Of a DNA stretch of 11,648 nucleotides, positions 7,861-11,648 are shown one piece after another. Under the pieces are notes generated by a model. That model saw only the letters and a list, made by a program, of their open reading frames with translations, had not been told where the DNA came from and ran no database searches. A program made the translations under genes and the position numbers. Position 1 is the stretch's first letter. Every line of letters begins with the position of its first letter. The stretch covers positions 1 to 11,648 of the forward strand of contig JBECKR010000373.1 of the NCBI GenBank assembly GCA_040235415.1, given 5' to 3'. Source of the DNA: JBECKR01 sp040235415 (GTDB lineage Bacteria; Acidobacteriota; Polarisedimenticolia; Polarisedimenticolales; Polarisedimenticolaceae).

Positions 7861-7889
7861 TTGATGGTCCCCATCCCGAAGACCATGAT
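7861..7889 (+). promoter_or_regulatory. Candidate promoter with overlapping palindrome before the CbcL-like cytochrome gene
   Basis: TTGATG (7861-7866) and CATGAT (7884-7889) are spaced by 17 bp and match the -35 and -10 consensus at four positions each. Transcription from near 7896 would give a short leader with the Shine-Dalgarno GAGGGG (7901-7906). ATGGTC (7864-7869) and GACCAT (7881-7886) form an inverted repeat across the spacer that overlaps both hexamers, a typical place for a repressor operator. No regulator can be named. Confidence 0.4.
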
Positions 7890-7913
7890 TCTCGTCCTTC
7901 GAGGGGTATCACC

Positions 7914-9827
7914 ATGACGCGTCATCTCCGCCGGTTCGCGCTCCTCGCCGGGTGCCTGCTCCTCCCGGGCGCCGTCCTCGCCGCAGACGACTCCGGGATG
8001 ACGTGCGCCGACTGCCACGACATCGACCGCACGGCGTTCGAGCAGAGCGTGCACGGCGGCTTCGACTGCACCGACTGCCACGTCGACGCCGAGCCGCTGC
8101 CGCACGACGAGGACATGCCGCCGGTCGATTGCTCGGTCTGCCACGAGGACATCGTCGCGGAGACCAAGGCGAGCATCCACGGTACCGTCGAGGTCTCGAA
8201 CGGAGTGCACACCCCGCGGTGCGTCACCTGCCACGGCGACATCCACGTGCTGCTGCCCACCAGCGACCCGAGCTCGCCGGTCAACCCGAAGAACCAGGCG
8301 AGAACCTGCGGCTCGTGCCACGCGAACCCCGAGATGCTGAACCGCTCCGGCGTCCGCGCGATCCGTCCGATCGAGGCGTACGAGCAGAGCGTGCACGCCC
8401 GGGCGCTCGCCGAGGGCGAGGCTGCGGCGTCGTGCTCGAGCTGCCACACCAGCCACTCGATCCGGCCGAGCAGCGACCCGAACTCGAGCGTCAATCGCCA
8501 CAACGTCTCGACGACCTGCGGGACCTGCCACACCGACATCGCGCAGCAGTACGACCGCAGCATCCACGGCAAGGCGCTGGCCGGGGGCGTCAACGACTCT
8601 CCGACGTGCATCGACTGCCACGGCGAGCACCGCATCCTCGCCCCCACCAACCCCGGCTCGCCGGTGTACGCGACGAACATCCCGCTGCAGACCTGCGGCC
8701 GCTGCCACGGCAACCTGCGGCTGGGAGCCAAGTACGGCCTCCCCACCGACAAGGTCCCGTCCTACGCCGACAGCTACCACGGCCTGGCGTCGCGCTCGGG
8801 CATCCAGACGGTCGCCAACTGCGCGTCGTGCCACGGCGTTCACGACATCCTGCCCTCGAGCAACCCCGAGTCCCACACGAACCCGGCGAACCTGGCGCAG
8901 ACCTGCGGGCAGTGCCATCCCGGAGCCGGCACCCGGTTCGGAATCGGTCCGGTCCACGTCGTCGCGACCGAGGCCGAGGGTACGATCGCTTTCTGGGTCC
9001 GCGCGATCTACCTTCCCCTGATCTTCGTCGTCGTCGGAGGGATGCTCGTCCATAATCTCCTCGACTTCGTGAAGAAGGCGCGCGCCCGCCGGCCGCGGCC
9101 GACCCTGCCGCCCGGATCCCGCGTCCAGCTGCGGATGCCGCTCGGGTTCCGCATCGCGCACATGATGGTGATGGTGAGCTTCACGCTCCTGGTCTACACC
9201 GGCTTCGCGCTCAAGTTCCCGGAGAGCTGGTGGGCGAAGCCGCTGCTGTTGTGGGAGGAGGGCATCGGGTTCCGCGGCCTGCTGCACCGCGTCATGGGCG
9301 TGGTGCTGATCCTCGCGACCCTGTTCCACGTCGTGCACGTCGCCGTCGTCCGCGACGCGCGGTCGAGGATCCTCGGGATGATCCCGAAGCTCTCCGACGC
9401 GCGTGAGCTCGGCGCGCGATTCGCCTACTACGTCGGGCTCCGCGACGACCCGCCGCACGCCCCGAAGCTCGGCTACATCGAGAAGAGCGAGTACCTCGCG
9501 TTCATGTGGGGCACGGTGCTGATGGCGGTGACCGGTCTGCTGCTGTGGTTCGAGAACTGGACGCTCGCGAACCTCCCCGGCTGGACCCCCGAGCTCGCCA
9601 CCGCCCTGCATTTCTGGGAGGCGGTGCTCGCGAGCCTCGCGATCGCGGTCTGGCACTTCTACTGGGTCATCTTCGACCCGGACGTCTACCCGATGGACAC
9701 GACCTGGGCCACCGGCTATCCGCCCGTCGTGCGAGCGGAGGAGCGCGGCGAGATCGAGGAGGTCGAGCTCGACTCCCCCGCCTCCCGGCGCGACCGCGAC
9801 AACGCGGCGGACCGCCGGCACGCCTAG
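7914..9827 (+). CDS. Membrane-bound 11-heme cytochrome c fused to a di-heme cytochrome b domain (CbcL-like)
   Basis: This 637-residue protein probably passes electrons between the quinone pool and periplasmic carriers. A signal peptide (basic MTRHLRRF, hydrophobic core, VLA-ADD cleavage near residue 23) leads into a periplasmic region with eleven CXXCH heme sites, first cysteines at 31, 52, 73, 103, 132, 174, 202, 232, 261, 303 and 331. The membrane part starts with a helix at about 356-380. A cytochrome b561/FdnI/HydC-like domain follows (about 400-610), with candidate heme histidines His416, His458, His472, His475, His566 and His581. Geobacter CbcL, a quinol oxidase for low-potential extracellular respiration, has the same order with fewer c-hemes. 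I infer similar topology, not identical function. The ATG at 7914 follows GAGGGG and starts the signal peptide exactly. The charged C-terminal tail ends in a TAG sharing CTAG with the opposing gene. A hydrogenase- or formate dehydrogenase-type subunit role is less likely because no catalytic subunit is adjacent. Confidence 0.88.
   Translation: MTRHLRRFALLAGCLLLPGAVLAADDSGMTCADCHDIDRTAFEQSVHGGFDCTDCHVDAEPLPHDEDMPPVDCSVCHEDIVAETKASIHGTVEVSNGVHTPRCVTCHGDIHVLLPTSDPSSPVNPKNQARTCGSCHANPEMLNRSGVRAIRPIEAYEQSVHARALAEGEAAASCSSCHTSHSIRPSSDPNSSVNRHNVSTTCGTCHTDIAQQYDRSIHGKALAGGVNDSPTCIDCHGEHRILAPTNPGSPVYATNIPLQTCGRCHGNLRLGAKYGLPTDKVPSYADSYHGLASRSGIQTVANCASCHGVHDILPSSNPESHTNPANLAQTCGQCHPGAGTRFGIGPVHVVATEAEGTIAFWVRAIYLPLIFVVVGGMLVHNLLDFVKKARARRPRPTLPPGSRVQLRMPLGFRIAHMMVMVSFTLLVYTGFALKFPESWWAKPLLLWEEGIGFRGLLHRVMGVVLILATLFHVVHVAVVRDARSRILGMIPKLSDARELGARFAYYVGLRDDPPHAPKLGYIEKSEYLAFMWGTVLMAVTGLLLWFENWTLANLPGWTPELATALHFWEAVLASLAIAVWHFYWVIFDPDVYPMDTTWATGYPPVVRAEERGEIEEVELDSPASRRDRDNAADRRHA
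8172..8918 (+). repeat. Four degenerate di-heme modules inside the 11-heme cytochrome
   Basis: Protein residues 87-136, 159-206, 216-265 and 287-335 share one pattern. Each begins with S-(I/V/Y)-H, followed about 15 residues later by a CXXCH, then H-x-(I/L) and a Pro/Ser/Asn-rich loop (such as SSDPNSSVN). Each ends in TCGxCH. Each module is about 50 residues with two hemes. Starts are spaced by 72, 57 and 71 residues, so the domain looks built by internal duplication. The three N-terminal hemes (cysteines at 31, 52 and 73) lie outside the pattern. Confidence 0.7.
9824..9827. other. CTAG shared by the stop codons of two convergent cytochrome genes
   Basis: The palindrome CTAG supplies TAG at 9825-9827 to the + strand gene and TAG (complement of 9824-9826) to the - strand gene. 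The two coding regions therefore overlap tail to tail by 4 bp, and no intergenic terminator can exist between them. Confidence 0.9.
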
Positions 9828-11227
9828 GGGTTGAGCTCCTTCAGGATCGCGGGGTTCTCCTCCTCCATCGCCAGCAGCGAGTGGCAGGTGTCGCAGTCCT
9901 GCGGGATCGTGTCGCCTGCGGCGTCGGTGTGCGACTCGTCGTGGCAGCGGAAGCAGCCCGGGTAGTCCTGGTGCCCGATGTGGCTCGGGTAGGTGCCCCA
10001 GGTGATGTTCATCGACGGCCATACGTTCGTGGTCCAGATCGTCGCGATCTGGCGGCCGGCGCGCGCGATGTCCTCGGCCTTGTCCTTCGCGACCTCGGGG
10101 TACTGCTGCTCGTAGAACGCCTGGATCTCGGCGGGGATGCGGGAGCGGGCCTCGTCGTGGCTCGCCCACTCGGTCTTGAGCACGCGCAGCGCCTCGCGCT
10201 TGACGAACGGCAGCGACGCGTCGATCCGGCCGGCCTCGAGCGCCGAGTCGAGCTCGGTTCCCGGGAGCCGGTAGATGTGCGTCGGGCGGTTGTGGCAGTC
10301 GATGCAGTCCATGACGCGCCACTGCGCGTCGGGCCCGGGCGCCTCGGCCCCGTCCTCGAGGAACGTCACGGTCTTGCCGTCGGGCGTCGTGAGCTCGACG
10401 GCGTGGATCGTCTCGCGGGTCTCGTCCGAGGTGTACCGGATCCGGATGTTCGGGTCGACGTGCCAGTGGATTCCGTGCGAGGCGCGCCCCTGGACGCCGC
10501 CGACGCGCAGGAGCAGCACGGTCTTGAGCGGCGTGTTGGTCTCGTCCTCCTGGTACCGCGTGATCACCTTCAGGCGGTCCCCGACGAACTTGTCGGGCCA
10601 GTGGCACTGCTCGCAGGTCTCCCGCGCCGGGCGCAGGTTGTGCACCGGAGTCGGGATCGGCCGGGGATAGAGGTCGAAGGCGACCGAGACCACCTGCCAG
10701 GAGCCGGAGAGCTTCGACTTCACGAACCAATCGGCGCCGGGACCGATGTGGCACTCGACGCACTTCACGCGGGCGTGCGGGGAGCGGCCGTACGTCGTGA
10801 ACTCGGGCGCCATGACGCTGTGGCAGGCCTGGCCGCAGAACGCGGTCGAGTCCATGACCTCGACCCCCTTGTAGGTCGCGATCGCGACGATTCCGATGTT
10901 CACGACCGTCGCGGCCACGAACAGCAGCACGCCGCGACGGATCGCCTCGCGGTTGAGGTCGAGCACCGGGAACGGGCCCTCGGCCGTTTCCGCCTGGCGG
11001 CGCCGGCGGCGGCGATCGAGCCACACCCCGGTCGGGATCAGGACCAGCCCGACCACGAAGAAGCCCGGAATCACCATGAACGCCAGAATCCCGATGTACG
11101 GACCGCCCTGGAACCCGGACAGCGACATTCCGAACAGGATCAGGAACAGCATCGCGCTGGCCGTCGTGATGGCGGAACCGATCAGGCTCACGGGGTGGCG
11201 GGTCAGGAGCATCAGGAACTTCGTCAT
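9824..11227 (-). CDS. NapC/NirT-family six-heme membrane cytochrome c (ImcH-like)
   Basis: This 467-residue protein is a probable quinol dehydrogenase of the inner membrane. Three hydrophobic helices lie at about residues 14-36, 44-68 and 99-122, with a basic loop (DRRRRRR) after the second. The periplasmic part starts with the NapC/NrfH-like segment DSTAFCGQACHSVM. Heme sites are the CX3CH at 131-136 and CXXCH with first cysteines at 156, 205, 308, 425 and 445. RSPHARVKCVECHIGPGA (148-165) is strongly NapC/NirT-like. Small NapC proteins have one helix and four hemes. The extra N-terminal helices and C-terminal hemes resemble ImcH of Geobacter, reported with about seven hemes, which oxidises quinol during high-potential metal and electrode respiration. 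I chose the ATG at 11227 because GAGG (11233-11236) lies 5 nt upstream; the in-frame GTG at 11231-11233 would overlap it. The gene converges on the CbcL-like gene and has its own promoter. The terminal acceptor is unknown. Confidence 0.88.
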   Translation of the reverse strand: MTKFLMLLTRHPVSLIGSAITTASAMLFLILFGMSLSGFQGGPYIGILAFMVIPGFFVVGLVLIPTGVWLDRRRRRRQAETAEGPFPVLDLNREAIRRGVLLFVAATVVNIGIVAIATYKGVEVMDSTAFCGQACHSVMAPEFTTYGRSPHARVKCVECHIGPGADWFVKSKLSGSWQVVSVAFDLYPRPIPTPVHNLRPARETCEQCHWPDKFVGDRLKVITRYQEDETNTPLKTVLLLRVGGVQGRASHGIHWHVDPNIRIRYTSDETRETIHAVELTTPDGKTVTFLEDGAEAPGPDAQWRVMDCIDCHNRPTHIYRLPGTELDSALEAGRIDASLPFVKREALRVLKTEWASHDEARSRIPAEIQAFYEQQYPEVAKDKAEDIARAGRQIATIWTTNVWPSMNITWGTYPSHIGHQDYPGCFRCHDESHTDAAGDTIPQDCDTCHSLLAMEEENPAILKELNP

Positions 11228-11263
11228 GGGCACCTCATCCCGATCCGGCGGGTCGGAATGCGG

Positions 11264-11272
11264 ATCATATCA
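11264..11272 (-). promoter_or_regulatory. Extended -10 promoter for the ImcH-like cytochrome gene
   Basis: On the minus strand TATGAT (11269 to 11264) is preceded by TG plus one base (11272 to 11270), giving the extended -10 form that can work without a good -35. None is seen at 17 bp. Transcription would start near 11257 with a leader of about 30 nt containing GAGG. This is the most AT-rich spot in the 190-bp gap between genes. The rest of that gap (11273-11417) holds no gene or clear signal. Confidence 0.5.
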
Positions 11273-11417
11273 ACCCGAGCCGCCGGTGCGCCGCCGTCTT
11301 TCGAGACCCGGGGCGTCGCCTTTGCATGGTGGCGCGCAGCTTGGTACGAAACCGGTCGTAACGGAGCGGTCCTCACATCGGCGGGGGTTCAGACGATGTC
11401 GGGGGATGCGATCCGGA

Positions 11418-11648
11418 TCAGTAAGCGTGCTTCCGTCGATGTCGGGTGTTGCTCGGCAGCACCGGGGTGGCCCAGTCCCGGCGGTAGAGCCTCCGCTCGA
11501 CCTCGCTGAGCTTCTCCCGGCCCGGAAACCGCCGTCTCGAGAACAGCCGCTCCCAGCTCCACGGCTCCTCGGCCAGCCCGAGCCGCATCGCCGGGGTCGT
11601 CGGGTCGGACCGCCGCTCCGACATCCCCTTGATGAAGTTCCGCCACAT
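11418..11648 (-). CDS. C-terminal fragment of a probable transposase (5' end outside or at window edge)
   Basis: The minus-strand frame runs from the window edge to a TGA at 11418-11420, giving 76 residues. The ATG at 11646-11648 is the first codon seen, but the frame may continue upstream, so the true start is unknown. The segment MWRNFIKGMSERR, then TTPAMRLGL, WSWERLFSRRRFPGR, LYRRDWATPVL and a basic end NTRHRRKHAY resembles, from memory, the tail seen after the DDE catalytic region in some insertion-sequence transposases (WxNFxK, TPAxxxGL, then an RRxFPxR stretch). No catalytic residues are in view and no terminal inverted repeat was recognised downstream. Natural residue composition (Trp, Phe, Tyr, Ile) favours this frame over the overlapping Ala/Gly-rich one. 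It could instead be an unrelated hypothetical protein. Confidence 0.5.
   Translation of the reverse strand: MWRNFIKGMSERRSDPTTPAMRLGLAEEPWSWERLFSRRRFPGREKLSEVERRLYRRDWATPVLPSNTRHRRKHAY

Noticed and set aside
7812..7913. Upstream TTG start extending the 11-heme cytochrome by 34 residues
   Set aside because: The extension has no ribosome site, and it would bury the clear signal peptide that begins at the ATG at 7914, which does have a Shine-Dalgarno.
11228..11233. GTG start for the NapC/NirT-like gene two codons upstream
   Set aside because: The GTG overlaps the GAGG ribosome site, whereas the ATG at 11227 is correctly spaced from it.
11395..11446. Direct repeat GATGTCGGG (11395-11403 and 11438-11446) near the transposase-like tail
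   Set aside because: It is only 9 bp, and the second copy lies inside the coding frame. It does not look like an insertion-sequence end or target duplication.
1..11648. CRISPR arrays, tRNA or rRNA genes, riboswitches
   Set aside because: No regularly spaced repeats, cloverleaf signatures or known riboswitch cores were seen on reading through the intergenic regions, which are all shorter than 210 bp.

Overview
This window is a very GC-rich bacterial chromosomal segment, about two thirds G+C or more by eye. It is dense with genes, almost all on the + strand. No rRNA or tRNA gene and no strong taxonomic marker is present. The pyruvate:ferredoxin oxidoreductase, the two large membrane-bound multiheme cytochromes, the OPT transporter, the free-standing PqqD-domain protein and at least one apparently leaderless start suggest an anaerobic or facultative heterotroph. 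Candidate groups are Acidobacteriota, Gemmatimonadota, Eisenbacteria or a deep actinobacterial lineage; the phylum cannot be settled from this sequence alone.

Layout. (1) Positions 2-436 hold the 3' end of a PaaZ/BoxD-type aldehyde dehydrogenase, whose last codons lie in one arm of a REP-like inverted repeat (403-511). (2) Positions 516-2973 hold a promoter, an OPT-family transporter gene and a small PqqD-family gene that appears to have its own leaderless promoter. (3) Positions 3122-7787 hold a two-gene operon: nifJ, encoding a single-chain pyruvate:ferredoxin/flavodoxin oxidoreductase with all expected cluster, thiamine-diphosphate and pyruvate-binding residues, followed 13 bp later by a dihydroorotate-dehydrogenase-like flavoprotein gene. 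(4) Positions 7861-11272 hold two convergent cytochrome genes. One encodes an 11-heme c-type domain fused to a di-heme b-type membrane domain (CbcL-like architecture). The other encodes a three-helix NapC/NirT-type six-heme cytochrome (ImcH-like architecture). Their stop codons share one CTAG. (5) Positions 11418-11648 hold the 3' end of a minus-strand gene that looks like a transposase tail.

How they may work together. NifJ makes reduced ferredoxin or flavodoxin from pyruvate in the cytoplasm. The two cytochromes look like alternative quinol dehydrogenases that pass electrons from the menaquinone pool to periplasmic carriers. In Geobacter, proteins of these two architectures (CbcL and ImcH) serve different redox-potential ranges in extracellular respiration. 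Finding both side by side, next to a pyruvate oxidation operon, is the most interesting feature here. No terminal reductase, porin-cytochrome conduit or ferredoxin:quinone link lies in the window, so the respiratory role is inferred.
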